A DNA stretch of 64,000 bases. It comes from Phycisphaerales bacterium. Lineage in GTDB: Bacteria > Planctomycetota > Phycisphaerae > Phycisphaerales > SM1A02. A program made the translations under genes and the position numbers. The stretch is from NCBI GenBank assembly GCA_029242715.1, contig JAQWTL010000025.1:62001-126000 (forward strand), read 5' to 3'. Shown here piece after piece: positions 1 through 8,758 of the stretch (position 1 is the first letter of the stretch; the number at the start of each line of letters is the position of its first letter). The notes under the pieces were generated by a model. It ran no database searches. It worked only from the letters and a program-made list of their open reading frames with translations, and was not told the origin of the DNA.

Positions 1-527
1 ACCAGTGCTCGGATGAAGTTGATCGTCAGGGCTGAACGCTCATATCCCCGGAGCATCCGCCATGGATCCGGTTTGCGTGAATGTTCCTCGAACTCGGGAC
101 GGTTGACGATGTCACCGAAGTAGGAAGGCAGTTCGACCCCATCACGGGTTTCAGTCGGGGACGATCGAGGCTTGGCATATTGGCCGCCCAGGCGTCCGAC
201 GCGGATGACCGGAAGGCGTGTTCCCTGGACGAGCACAAGTGACATCTGCAGAAGGATCTTGAGTTTCGCAGTGATCTCGTCAGAGGTGCATCCATTGAAC
301 TGCTCGGCGCAATCACCTCCCTGGAGGAGGAAACGACGTCCTTCGGCAGCTTCACCAAGCCGTTCCTTGAGCCGCTCGATTTCCCAGGAAGTCACCAGGG
401 GTGGAAAGGAGGCCAACTCCCCAGCCGCTTCCTTCAATGAGGCAGCATCCGGGTAGCCCGGCTGGTGCATGGCAGGTCGGTCCCGCCAGGATTCATTGGT
501 CCACGTTGAGGCCTGGTTCTTTTTCAT
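1..527 (-). CDS. Class II DAHP synthase, partial (C-terminus beyond the left edge)
   Basis: First enzyme of the shikimate pathway, condensing phosphoenolpyruvate and erythrose 4-phosphate to DAHP in the cytoplasm. The reading frame on the minus strand starts with ATG at 527 and is open to the window edge, giving about 175 N-terminal residues. It shows the class II (plant/actinobacterial type) hallmarks: a QGGDCAEQF segment with the metal-binding Cys, a V-x-R-V-G-R-x-x-GQ-x-AKPRSSPTE stretch, and GVELPSYFGDIVN, with the usual spacing. The start follows from the family: MKKNQ then a W-rich N-terminal helix. A tRNA-Leu on the same strand lies 87 bases upstream. The rest of the enzyme must lie to the left of the window. 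Identity is secure; the gene symbol varies between genomes. Confidence 0.93.
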   Translation of the reverse strand, partial: MKKNQASTWTNESWRDRPAMHQPGYPDAASLKEAAGELASFPPLVTSWEIERLKERLGEAAEGRRFLLQGGDCAEQFNGCTSDEITAKLKILLQMSLVLVQGTRLPVIRVGRLGGQYAKPRSSPTETRDGVELPSYFGDIVNRPEFEEHSRKPDPWRMLRGYERSALTINFIRAL

Positions 528-614
528 GGGAATGGGAAGAGTACCCGCTGAATAGCCAGTGGCCTCTGAAAAGGCTCATTGAAAGGAGGGGTCGGGTCCT
601 CAGGGGGATCAAAA

Positions 615-696
615 TGCGGGTGAGAGGATTCGAACCTCCACGGGTTGCCCCACTGGAACCTAAATCCAGCGCGTCTGCCAGTTCCGCCACACCCGC
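615..696 (-). tRNA. tRNA-Leu (anticodon UAG)
   Basis: Read on the minus strand, the RNA begins GCGGGTG and ends CACCCGC plus the discriminator A, so the seven-base acceptor stem is perfect. The D arm (GGCGGAACTGGCAGACGC) is typical of bacterial tRNA-Leu. The anticodon stem CTGGA/TCCAG encloses a TTTAGGT loop, giving anticodon TAG, and the T arm carries GGTTCGAATCC. A short variable arm lies between. No CCA is encoded; the bases after the discriminator are TTTTGATC. Confidence 0.95.
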
Positions 697-805
697 AATA
701 AAGTACCTGTGAAGCCCCGGTGGGCCTTGGGACGATGATGGGAGGGTACCTTTGCCCACATGATGCTGGGCAGCACACAATGATACACCCAGGGAGTCAC
801 TCTCA

Positions 806-1486
806 ATGAGTTTCAGTCAAGCCACCGGAACAACCTTCATGCCCTTGTTGAGCCGAATCGTCCTTGGTTCAGCTTTCCTGCTGTCTGGTTGGTACCACTG
901 CTTCTCAACAGGCGATTTCACGCCTGCCCAGCAAGACCAGATCAAGCAGATGCAGGCCTCCGTGGGCCATGGGGCCACAAAGGCCAGGGTGGTTGTCCTT
1001 CAGGATGGTGATGGGGGCGATGCTGAGACACCTCCAGCAGCGGAACCCAAGCCTGCGGATGACCCTCCAGCAGCCAAGGAGCCCGAGGGAACCCGAGCGA
1101 TGTATCGCATCGCTCTGGATCTTCACCAATGGGGCATCAAGGGCGCCGTCCCGCTGGCATGGGGCATCGCGGTCTTCGAGATCGTTGCCGGAGCACTTGT
1201 CCTGCTGGGTCTCTTCACGCGGCTGTGGGGTTTCCTGCTGGCTTGTCTGATCGGCGCTGGATTCGCCCTGACCAGTGTCCAGGAGCACGGCATGTTCCAG
1301 GACAATCCATTCCAGTGGCGTGGCAATCCTGCTGCGTACTACGAGATGTATTTCCAGGCAGCTGGTTTCGTGCTGGCGCTGGGTCTGTTCCTGGTCGGCC
1401 CGGGTGTGCTCGCCCTGGATAGCGTCGTCTTCGGGCGTCGCCAGGCCAAGGCGAATGCAAGCACACCGGCAAACCAGGCCAGCTGA
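806..1486 (+). CDS. DoxX-like membrane protein
   Basis: 226 residues with about four hydrophobic helices: one near residues 13-28, then a soluble acidic and proline-rich insert (about 35-98), then helices near 118-140, 142-160 and 180-203. The helix pattern, the LGSAFLLSGWYHC start and the ALVLLGLFTRLWGF segment fit the DoxX/SURF4-like family, whose members include subunits of quinone-linked oxidases and many proteins of unknown role. The insert between helices 1 and 2 is longer than in typical family members. An AGGGAG ribosome site lies about ten bases before the ATG. The next gene overlaps its 3' end, so it may be the first gene of the ExbBD operon or simply a neighbour. Confidence 0.7.
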   Translation: MSFSQATGTTFMPLLSRIVLGSAFLLSGWYHCFSTGDFTPAQQDQIKQMQASVGHGATKARVVVLQDGDGGDAETPPAAEPKPADDPPAAKEPEGTRAMYRIALDLHQWGIKGAVPLAWGIAVFEIVAGALVLLGLFTRLWGFLLACLIGAGFALTSVQEHGMFQDNPFQWRGNPAAYYEMYFQAAGFVLALGLFLVGPGVLALDSVVFGRRQAKANASTPANQAS

Positions 1487-2465
1487 ACCGATCGTGGATC
1501 GTTCGCCGGCACGGTTGAAGAGAAATCGTCGGACTCGCAAGCCGCAGCGTTCGCGTGCCGTCCCCTGGATGGCATCGATCCTGCTGCATGCTCTTGTCAT
1601 CGCAGCGGGGCTGGTCGTGACCTGGACAGTCGTCCAGGAAGATTCCAGGCCATTGCCTCGACCGATTGTTGCGGATTTCAAGGCGACGGCCTTCATGCCA
1701 GTGGATGAACTCCCGGTCACTCAGATTCAGGACAGCATTGAGCCCACATTGGAACCGCCACCCCCGATTCCCGTGAAGACGACCAGCCCTGAACAGGTCG
1801 ACATGACTTGGGCAGTCATTGATGCCTCGATGGCGGCAAGAGCAGGCGAATCAAAGCATGACGCGGGATTTGCAGGTGCAAGGGCAACCAATGCACGCTC
1901 GATTGTCTATGTCATCGATGCCAGCGGCAGCATGACGACCTGGTTGACCATGGTGCTCAAGGCGCTTGACCAGTCGTTGTCCCGACTTGATTCTGCCCAA
2001 CGGTATGCCGTGGTTTTCTTTCAGGGAGATCAGGCGATCGTTGTTCCACCAGATCGGCTGCAGCCAGCCAGGAGTCGGAATATCCGAAACACGATGAACT
2101 GGACACGGAAGGGCTCCAATCTGATGCCCGGCGGCGGCTCCAACCCTCTGCCGGCACTGGAAGTTGCCTTGCAGATGCAGCCCGACGTGATCTTCATGCT
2201 CAGTGAAGGCCTGGAAGGGCCTGGCAGCGACACGATGAATGGAACCTCGATGTTGCAGAAGCTGGATGAACTCAACCCGATTGCAGATCCTGTCACTGGT
2301 AATCGCTGGACACGTATCCAGTGCATCCGCATCGGCAGCGATGCGGGGTCGGCAGATGCAGAATCCTCGTTGATGAAAAACATTGCAGAACGTCATGGAG
2401 GGTCAGGTGGCTGGGTCAGCCTGAGCCGATCAGACCTGATGAATGATTCCGGAGAAGATCAATGA
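1455..2465 (+). CDS. TonB/TolA-type membrane anchor fused to a periplasmic VWA domain
   Basis: From the ATG at 1455 the protein has 336 residues. A basic cytoplasmic tail (residues 1-38) is followed by one membrane helix (39-61) with Ser41-x3-His45, the same S-x3-H pattern that TonB and TolA use to engage ExbB/TolQ. A proline-rich linker (PPPPIPVK, about 94-101) leads to a VWA fold starting at VYVIDASGSM, where D155-x-S-x-S forms the MIDAS metal site. No TonB C-terminal domain is visible. It overlaps DoxX by 32 bases and the ExbB-like gene by four (ATGA). The start is uncertain: GTG 1494 or ATG 1569 are alternatives, and all keep the helix. The VWA assignment is firm; the TonB-like role is inferred from the motif and the neighbours. 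Confidence 0.8.
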   Translation: MQAHRQTRPAEPIVDRSPARLKRNRRTRKPQRSRAVPWMASILLHALVIAAGLVVTWTVVQEDSRPLPRPIVADFKATAFMPVDELPVTQIQDSIEPTLEPPPPIPVKTTSPEQVDMTWAVIDASMAARAGESKHDAGFAGARATNARSIVYVIDASGSMTTWLTMVLKALDQSLSRLDSAQRYAVVFFQGDQAIVVPPDRLQPARSRNIRNTMNWTRKGSNLMPGGGSNPLPALEVALQMQPDVIFMLSEGLEGPGSDTMNGTSMLQKLDELNPIADPVTGNRWTRIQCIRIGSDAGSADAESSLMKNIAERHGGSGGWVSLSRSDLMNDSGEDQ

Positions 2466-3238
2466 TCAAATACAGACGCCGATTCCCAAAGGGAAATCAA
2501 ACGAGAAACATTGTCATCGGCCTGTTTACGTGTGCCCTTGCATCGCCGGCTTTGGCGGCGCCTGCACAGAGAACATTTGCCGAGGCCTTCTTTATTGCAC
2601 GCCGTGCAGATGGCGGCCTTGAAGTTCTCGGGAGTGTCGTCATCTGGCTGCTGCTGGCGATGTCCGTATTCGGAATAGGCCTGATCGTTTCGATGGCAGT
2701 AGCCAATCGGAGACGTACCATTCTGCCTGACGATGTCGTCCAGCGAATCGGAAAGCCTCTGAAAGCAGGCCAATATGAAAAGGCCATCGCTGTCGCCAAA
2801 GCGGATGGCAGTTATTTCGGTCGAGTCATGAGTGGCGGGCTCAAGCAGTCACCGCATGGATACGAGGCCATGGTGCGTGGCCTGGAGCAGGTTGCCGCAG
2901 AGGAGACAACGATTCGATTCAGGCGTATTGAACTGCTCAACGTACTTGGGCAAGTCAGCCCGATGATTGGTCTCTTTGGAACCGTGTATGGAATGATCCT
3001 GGCGTTCAGCGCGATCGTGGCCAGTGGAGGTGCAGCCGACCCCGTCATGTTGGCTGGTGGTATCGGTACCGCATTGACAACGACCTTCTGGGGACTGGTC
3101 GTGGCCATCCCCGCTCTGGCCGGATACGCATTGATTCGCAACAGGATTGATGAGCTCACCATCGAGGCGACCTTGCAGGCGGAAGAACTCGTGGCCCCAT
3201 TCCGTCCAGTTGATGCAGAGATGAAGCAGACGACATGA
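2462..3238 (+). CDS. ExbB/TolQ/MotA-family proton channel subunit
   Basis: 258 residues. A hydrophobic N-terminal segment ending ALASPALAAPAQ looks like a cleavable signal. Three membrane helices follow, near residues 55-80, 158-185 and 195-220. The family signatures GLFGTVYGMI and GIGTALTTTFWGLVVAIPALAGY are present. ExbB/TolQ proteins form the pentameric inner-membrane channel around an ExbD/TolR pair and turn the proton gradient into motion of TonB or TolA. Here the start overlaps the VWA gene by ATGA and the stop overlaps the next ExbD gene in the same way, so the products are probably made together. Which subfamily it belongs to (ExbB or TolQ) cannot be settled by eye. Confidence 0.93.
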   Translation: MIKYRRRFPKGNQTRNIVIGLFTCALASPALAAPAQRTFAEAFFIARRADGGLEVLGSVVIWLLLAMSVFGIGLIVSMAVANRRRTILPDDVVQRIGKPLKAGQYEKAIAVAKADGSYFGRVMSGGLKQSPHGYEAMVRGLEQVAAEETTIRFRRIELLNVLGQVSPMIGLFGTVYGMILAFSAIVASGGAADPVMLAGGIGTALTTTFWGLVVAIPALAGYALIRNRIDELTIEATLQAEELVAPFRPVDAEMKQTT

Positions 3239-3705
3239 GATCGATCCACCAACGTGGACCAGTCCGAGCCCAGGCAAGCCTCACGCCGATGATCGACGTG
3301 GTGTTTCTGCTGGTGGTGTTTTTCGTTGCGGTTTCACAGCTCGTTGATCGAGATCGAATCGACATGGATCTTCCGTCTCCCAGTCCATCTGCGGCTCATC
3401 AGCCTGAGGATGGTGCGAGGGCAGTCGTGAATGTTCTACCTGGACCTGAAGGAACCAGCATTGGCTATCAGGTTGATGGCCTTGTCTTCGCTGCCGATGC
3501 AACGGGTCAAGCCGCGCTGGTGAACCATCTCCAGGATCGACTTGAGCAATCACCGGATCTGTTCGTGAATGTTCGAGCAGATCGTGGAACAGCATGGGGC
3601 TGGGTGGCACCAGTGCTTGGCGCTGCAAGAGGTGCTGCAGCCATGGCAGGGCAACCAATGGCTCGTGTACGCTTGATCGTTGAACCGGGGGCGATGCAGC
3701 AGTGA
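3235..3705 (+). CDS. ExbD/TolR-family protein (first copy)
   Basis: 156 residues with a short cytoplasmic tail, one membrane helix (about 19-37) and a periplasmic domain. LTPMIDVVFLLVVFF is the ExbD/TolR signature, and Asp21 in the helix is the expected proton-carrying residue. The periplasmic part starts DRDRIDMDLPSPSPS, a typical ExbD linker. Both ends overlap neighbours by four bases. Two different ExbD proteins follow one ExbB here, which would allow an ExbD heterodimer in the channel; that is inference. Confidence 0.93.
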   Translation: MRSIHQRGPVRAQASLTPMIDVVFLLVVFFVAVSQLVDRDRIDMDLPSPSPSAAHQPEDGARAVVNVLPGPEGTSIGYQVDGLVFAADATGQAALVNHLQDRLEQSPDLFVNVRADRGTAWGWVAPVLGAARGAAAMAGQPMARVRLIVEPGAMQQ

Positions 3706-4208
3706 CCATCACCTCTCAATCAATGCAGGGATCGAATGCCGGCCGTACCCGGATGAGCTCGACACGCATCGGTGTCAATCTGGCATCAATGATCGACGTG
3801 GTATTCCTGTTGTTGATCTACTTCATGGTGGCTACGGATTTTCGCAAGGGCGAGGATGTGTTTCGCCTGGATCTGCCTGATCGAGGTTCTGGCATTCATG
3901 AAGCGATCTATGAACAGTCAGAGGAGCCCTTGATCATTCTGGTGCAGGATGATCCGACGGCTCCGGACAGATGTTCGGTGTCGATTGAAGGAGATTGGCC
4001 GCCAGTGAATGATCCTGGAGCTCTGGCTGAGTTTCTCTCAAGGCACCGGGTCGGTGGTACGGGAGAGGCTGTGGAGGCCTATTTCGCCAGCGATCATCCG
4101 ATCATCATCCTGGCCGGCAGCGATACGGCCTGGGCACATGTCGTCACGGCCTTCAACGCGGTCGTCCGAGCAGGCTACGATGCCGTGTCGCTTGAAGTCC
4201 AGCCCTGA
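3702..4208 (+). CDS. ExbD/TolR-family protein (second copy)
   Basis: 168 residues starting at GTG, which overlaps the preceding TGA (GTGA). The helix LASMIDVVFLLLIYFMVATDF holds the signature and the channel Asp32. The periplasmic domain (about 50-168) contains RVGGTGEAVEAYF and ends in a helix-strand pair as in ExbD. It diverges strongly from the first copy outside the membrane helix, so this is not a recent duplication. It ends 19 bases before the start of the helical-repeat gene. Confidence 0.92.
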   Translation: MTITSQSMQGSNAGRTRMSSTRIGVNLASMIDVVFLLLIYFMVATDFRKGEDVFRLDLPDRGSGIHEAIYEQSEEPLIILVQDDPTAPDRCSVSIEGDWPPVNDPGALAEFLSRHRVGGTGEAVEAYFASDHPIIILAGSDTAWAHVVTAFNAVVRAGYDAVSLEVQP

Positions 4209-4227
4209 TTTCACCAGGAGAGTTAAC

Positions 4228-6657
4228 GTGTTTGGAGTCGTTCGAACAGTCGGACAGTTGGTTGTCTTGCTGGCAACCATGACCACCATTTCCATGGGGG
4301 CACCGCCGGATGCCAGCACCCGGGTGTCACAGCTTCGTGCCCAGCTTGCCTTGAAGGATCTTCCTGTCCAGTCCCGCTCCAGAATCCTGGATGAACTGCT
4401 TGATGCACGTTCTCAGTTGATTCGTACACAACCGGATGATGCAGAAACCATCTTTTGGAAAACGGCACAGGCTGAGGATGCGATTCTCCAGGGTCTTTCG
4501 CTGAATGCCCTGGAACTGATCGTTCGGCACGGGCTTCCAGGTCAGATTCAGGAAGAGGCTTTCGATCGTTACGTGCGGTTGGCCTTGCAGGAAACGCGTG
4601 ACCTTGAGAAGGCTGTGCCTGGCGCAATCAAGGCGGCTCCGGCAGGCACCGATCTTCTGGCCAGGCTTGAAGCGTTGCGCGACAGCCGTTTGCCCATGCT
4701 CAGGGGTATCGCCCTTGTATTGGGATCGGAAAGGAACCTGGTTCCAGATCGGGACGCGGCGCTCCGAGAGGGCGTGCGGCTCCTGGCGGTTTCAGTTCCA
4801 ACCCTGCGGGGCAACGAAGAAATGGTTGCGTATCGGCAGTTGGCACTAGCGAAGCTGGCGATGGGTGATGAGGATGATGCACGATCGATGCTTGAGTCCC
4901 TTCAGCGAAAAGACATGGACAATCAACTTGAGAACATTGGTCTCAGGCTGGCACTCAACGAGGTTGTTGCACGTGTGGATGGGTGGGGGCAAGCGGCTGG
5001 TCGTGCCCAGCTCGTTGCTGCAACGAACAGCGATCCACTCGAGCGATTGCTCCTGGTCGAACAGGCCGCTCGTTGCTGGATGTTGACATCACGGGAACTG
5101 ATCGAGAGCGATGATCCAGAGCAACAGGCACTTCACGTGACAGTTGAACGCAATGCGATTGAGTCATTTCTTCTGCTTCTTCCTGAAAAGGGAGGCCTGG
5201 ATTTCAGTGATCCAAGGATCGTCCCTCTTCTGATCGAAGAACGGCTGGGTCGACTCGATATTGCAGATCTGCAGGCATCGCATATTCCTGATTCCGTGCT
5301 GATTGCCAAGGCGGCGCAACTTGTCGAATCCGAAGACACCGCCTTGCAAGCCAGAGAAATGCTGCTGCCACTCATGGACAAGTCGGGGATGATTCCTCGG
5401 GCAAGATCACGCATGATGGCCATGCTTGTTCGCTCGGAACTGACCGCTGGCATGGATGCTGCTGCGAGTGAACATGCCATTGAATGGTCACAGATCGCAT
5501 TGAGCCGTGAAGAAGCATTTGAAGGGGCGGACCTGGGGATGATTCACGCCACGCTTGCTCTGCAGGCATCTCCGGATGACAAGGAATTGCAATCACTTCT
5601 CAAGCAAGCCATCAGCAACATGATGGAGAATTTCCCCGATCACCCAAAGAGCGATGTCTGGCGATTGAAGGCGGGCGAATTCGCTCACCGCAATGGGAAC
5701 AAAATGGATGCGATGATGATCTATGCCACCATCCCGGCAGAGTCGCCAATCCGACCGGACGCCATCTCGAAACAGGCGTTTCTGATTGTCGAGACAGCTT
5801 TGCTTGAAGCCAACCGTTCAGCGGCTATTGCGGCAGCGCGAGCGCGGCTGAGTGAGTTGAAGCAGGCCCTTGACGAAGTCAATCCGAAGTACCGCGAGGC
5901 GATTAAACGGACGACGCTTGGTCTGGATCTTTGCCAGGCTCGTCTGGATCTTCTTGATGGAAGGCCCATTGATGCGCTGGACGTGCTCACCAGGCCCGGC
6001 ATGGACTCGATCGAGCCGGGGCTCGCTGTTTATCTGTACACGGCTCAGATCGATGCCGCCATGGCAACCGGTCGTGAGGCCGCTGTTGAGGCCGTCATTG
6101 ATGATCTGCCGTTCAATGTTGATGCAGAAGTTGTCCTGGCTACGTTGCCAGGCCTCCTGTCCGTGCCCGGCGCACCACTTCCCCTGGATGAGTTGCAGGA
6201 TCCGATTCAGCGGATTGCGGCATTGAAGTTGGCGATTGTCCTGGAAGCAAGTGCTGAATCAAACATCACCAATCGAATGTTGATCATCGAGGCGTTGCGT
6301 CGTGCAGGTCGGTGTGAAGAGGCTCTGGTCAGGCTGGAGAAAGTGCTTGAGTTCGAGCCGGATCTTGGAGATGCCTTGTTCATCAAGGCGGAGTGTCAGC
6401 GACTGGATCCACAGGCAGATCAAGCTGAGATCATCAGGATCTACACACGGTTGTCAAAGGGCGAACCAGCTGAGAACCCGGACAGGTTCTGGACATCGCA
6501 ACTGAGACTTCTTCAGTCAATGCAATCTGATGCACGCGACTCGGAGAAGATCCTGGCTCGGCTGAATCGACTACAGCGTCGGTACCCTGACCTTGGGGGG
6601 CCGGCGTACATCAGTGAGTTTGCGATTCTCCGCAGTGAGCTTTCGCCAACACCGTGA
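4228..6657 (+). CDS. Secreted TPR-like helical-repeat protein of the ExbBD operon
   Basis: 809 residues from GTG 4228, chosen because AGGAG lies eight bases upstream and the product then begins with a signal peptide (residues 1-24, ending ISMGA). The longer frame back to 4009 overlaps the ExbD gene and has no such start. The rest is almost wholly alpha-helical, with repeated A-x3-L-x3-G patterns; the clearest tetratricopeptide-like repeats are near the C-terminus (RRAGRCEEALVRLEKVLEFEPD). I see no catalytic motif. As the last gene of the set it may be a periplasmic scaffold for the VWA/ExbBD complex. Function unknown. Confidence 0.82.
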   Translation: MFGVVRTVGQLVVLLATMTTISMGAPPDASTRVSQLRAQLALKDLPVQSRSRILDELLDARSQLIRTQPDDAETIFWKTAQAEDAILQGLSLNALELIVRHGLPGQIQEEAFDRYVRLALQETRDLEKAVPGAIKAAPAGTDLLARLEALRDSRLPMLRGIALVLGSERNLVPDRDAALREGVRLLAVSVPTLRGNEEMVAYRQLALAKLAMGDEDDARSMLESLQRKDMDNQLENIGLRLALNEVVARVDGWGQAAGRAQLVAATNSDPLERLLLVEQAARCWMLTSRELIESDDPEQQALHVTVERNAIESFLLLLPEKGGLDFSDPRIVPLLIEERLGRLDIADLQASHIPDSVLIAKAAQLVESEDTALQAREMLLPLMDKSGMIPRARSRMMAMLVRSELTAGMDAAASEHAIEWSQIALSREEAFEGADLGMIHATLALQASPDDKELQSLLKQAISNMMENFPDHPKSDVWRLKAGEFAHRNGNKMDAMMIYATIPAESPIRPDAISKQAFLIVETALLEANRSAAIAAARARLSELKQALDEVNPKYREAIKRTTLGLDLCQARLDLLDGRPIDALDVLTRPGMDSIEPGLAVYLYTAQIDAAMATGREAAVEAVIDDLPFNVDAEVVLATLPGLLSVPGAPLPLDELQDPIQRIAALKLAIVLEASAESNITNRMLIIEALRRAGRCEEALVRLEKVLEFEPDLGDALFIKAECQRLDPQADQAEIIRIYTRLSKGEPAENPDRFWTSQLRLLQSMQSDARDSEKILARLNRLQRRYPDLGGPAYISEFAILRSELSPTP

Positions 6658-6684
6658 CCCGTTTCATCAGCCGAAACCGGAACG

Positions 6685-7572
6685 CTATGAAGCCTTTGTT
6701 TCCGGCATGTCATTGCCCTTGGCAAGGTGACGGAAGAGGTTGCGGCGATCATCATTGAGTCGAGCCTTCATGCGGCGTAACGTGTCGACCTCGATCTGCC
6801 GGACGCGTTCACGAGTCAGCCCGACAATCACTCCGATTTCCTTGAGTGTCAGGGGAGCCTGGCCAGAGAGTCCGAAGCGGAGCTTCAGGACATGTGCCTC
6901 ACGTGGGCCGAGATCCTCGACCAGTTGCAACGCCGCCTTGATCTGTTCTTTCTGTTCAACCCGTTCGAAGGGAGGCTCGTGCCTTTGATCCTCAACGATA
7001 TCCGCGAAGTCCAGAGCCTGGCCGTCCTCGCCGCGAGGGGCATATGAAGATGACTGATAGGCACGCATGGCTCGGACAATGACGCTCGCCTTCTTCATGG
7101 GAACGTCCATGGCGATGGCCATTTCCTGCTGATTTGGACTACGGCCGAGTTCATCTTCAAGCCGGCGGAACGTCTGCTTCCATCGTCCAATGAGTTCAAC
7201 CATGTAGGCAGGGATATGAATGGGTTGGACCGCGTTGATCAGAGTCCTCTTGATGGCCTGTTTGATCCACCAGGATGCATAGGTCGAAAACCTTGCGCCC
7301 TGGGCTGGGTCGAAACCTTCAACAGCTCTGATCAGGCCGATGTTGCCTTCTTCAATGAGATCAGAAAGCGACAGTCCTCTACGGGTGTAATGCTTGCTGA
7401 TCGACACCACGAGCCTGAGGTTGGCTCGGACCATGCGGTCCTTGGCCTCCAGATCGTTGTCATTGATCACCAGCCACCCCAACTCCTTCTCTTCCTCAGG
7501 AGTCAGGAGAGGTGTACGGTTGATCTGTTTCAGATACGTCTCAAGGTCACGATCTGATGTTCGGTATGCCAT
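6685..7572 (-). CDS. RNA polymerase sigma-70 factor, SigA/RpoD-like group
   Basis: 295 residues covering regions 1.2 to 4.2 without a long region 1.1. Region 1.2 is [17 protein letters not shown]. Region 2 includes [23 protein letters not shown] and the melting/-10 helix [18 protein letters not shown]. Region 3 has [12 protein letters not shown], and region 4.2 has [21 protein letters not shown]. This is a housekeeping-like or group 2 sigma. At under 300 residues it is shorter than usual primary sigma factors, so it may be an alternative SigA paralogue. No clear Shine-Dalgarno sequence precedes the ATG. It is convergent with the ExbBD operon, 27 bases from its stop. Confidence 0.95.
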   Translation of the reverse strand: MAYRTSDRDLETYLKQINRTPLLTPEEEKELGWLVINDNDLEAKDRMVRANLRLVVSISKHYTRRGLSLSDLIEEGNIGLIRAVEGFDPAQGARFSTYASWWIKQAIKRTLINAVQPIHIPAYMVELIGRWKQTFRRLEDELGRSPNQQEMAIAMDVPMKKASVIVRAMRAYQSSSYAPRGEDGQALDFADIVEDQRHEPPFERVEQKEQIKAALQLVEDLGPREAHVLKLRFGLSGQAPLTLKEIGVIVGLTRERVRQIEVDTLRRMKARLNDDRRNLFRHLAKGNDMPETKAS

Positions 7573-7989
7573 AAGAGGATGAATTCCGAATGCGTTGTCC
7601 AGACGGGTCTCGGCTCATTCACCAACGGAGGCGGCCATCGAGTCTGGGGTCTCTGAAGTATGCGTCCGGACTGCCCGGAAGCTCTCATCCTGTTCCTCAG
7701 TTCGTGCTTTATTGAAGTCTGGATGCAGTTGATCGGGGTTTCTGGCCCCCTGATTCCCACACGACTATCAATTTCCGCCTGAACCTCCGAGCTGGACGAG
7801 CGTTAGAATCGGTACTCCAAGGGGGTTTCTGAACCCCATGCAAGAGATCAATGGTCATTTCAACGGCAAGAGGGCCGATTTCCGCCCCCCAGTCCAGACA
7901 GGCAGTACAAACGGCCCTAGGCATGGAAAAACTGCCTTGAACTGATTCAATTTCTCTTAGGGCCTGTTGATAAGGATGTGTGACGGAAA
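7573..7989. other. Intergenic region between divergent sigma-factor and UVR-motif genes
   Basis: About 417 bases without a convincing gene; this is the 5' leader of both flanking genes. Two short GC hairpins with near-identical sequence stand out: GGGGTTTCTGGCCCC near 7736-7750 and GGGGGTTTCTGAACCCC near 7818-7834. Neither is followed by a T-run on either strand, so they are not classic terminators. No recognisable riboswitch core was found, and promoters could not be assigned with confidence. Confidence 0.5.
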
Positions 7990-8730
7990 ATGGCCAAAAA
8001 GGACCTCAGTGAAGTTCTCCAGGAATGGCCCCATGAATCCGGGCGTTTTCTTGTCCGATTGGTGGAGACCCATGATGGGCGGACTGTGCTCCAGATCAGG
8101 ATCGATCTCGGGATCCTCCAGATGGAGGTGGTAGGACGGCCCGACGGCATGAAGATCCAAGGGTGTGATTCTTCGCTGGAGTTTCAGAAACAGGAACTGG
8201 ATCGTTACCAGGCTGCCCAAGGCTCCAGTCGCGGTTTTGTCATCTCAGAGGAGGATTGCCGGGCATTGCGGGAGGAAGCTGCCCAGTATTTTCACCGCTA
8301 CGTTGCGATGTTCCACATTGGGCGTTTCGAGGACGTTGTCCGTGATACGAAAAGAAATCTGGAGTGCATCGAGTTCTGCCGTGATTTCGGGACAACCGAT
8401 GAGGATCGGCTGGCACTGGAACCATTCAGGCCCCAGGTCATCACGATGCGCACGCGGGCCGAAGCAGAAATAGCCGTTGCCGGAGAGCAGCCGGGGATCG
8501 CCGTCAAGATCATCAACCAGGGACTTGAAGACCTTGAGGATGTGCTCCCACCAGGCCATTTCGAGAACAGCAATGAAGTGTCGCTTCTCCGCGGAATGCG
8601 AGACTTGCTGGTACCAAAGCTGCCGTCCTCTCAGCGAGCGGAACTGGAAGATCGCCTGCAGCGTGCTCTGGACGCGGAGAATTACGAATTGGCAGCCATC
8701 CTTCGAGATGAGCTGAGACAGATGTCCTGA
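7990..8730 (+). CDS. UVR-motif (UvrB/UvrC) domain protein
   Basis: 246 residues. The last 30 residues (ELEDRLQRALDAENYELAAI) are a UVR motif, the helical hairpin through which UvrB binds UvrC; it also occurs in McsA/ClpC-type and other adaptor proteins. The N-terminal 75 residues are beta-rich and the middle (about 95-215) is helical, with no helicase or nuclease motif, so it is not UvrB or UvrC itself. It lies 28 bases upstream of gcvT and is probably co-transcribed. A protein-protein adaptor role is the most that can be inferred. Confidence 0.8.
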   Translation: MAKKDLSEVLQEWPHESGRFLVRLVETHDGRTVLQIRIDLGILQMEVVGRPDGMKIQGCDSSLEFQKQELDRYQAAQGSSRGFVISEEDCRALREEAAQYFHRYVAMFHIGRFEDVVRDTKRNLECIEFCRDFGTTDEDRLALEPFRPQVITMRTRAEAEIAVAGEQPGIAVKIINQGLEDLEDVLPPGHFENSNEVSLLRGMRDLLVPKLPSSQRAELEDRLQRALDAENYELAAILRDELRQMS

Positions 8731-8758
8731 AGGGGCCCCGGTCGGATACCCTTTCGAG

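Noticed and set aside
905-1720. 271-residue minus-strand ORF opposite the DoxX and VWA genes
   Set aside because: It crosses two well-supported genes and has no recognisable domain or ribosome site.
4009-4227. N-terminal extension of the helical-repeat protein
   Set aside because: It overlaps the second ExbD gene in another frame; GTG 4228 has a ribosome site and produces a signal peptide.
8731-8758. Possible glycine riboswitch before gcvT
   Set aside because: Only 28 bases separate the genes, and the longer leader before the UVR gene shows no glycine-aptamer core.
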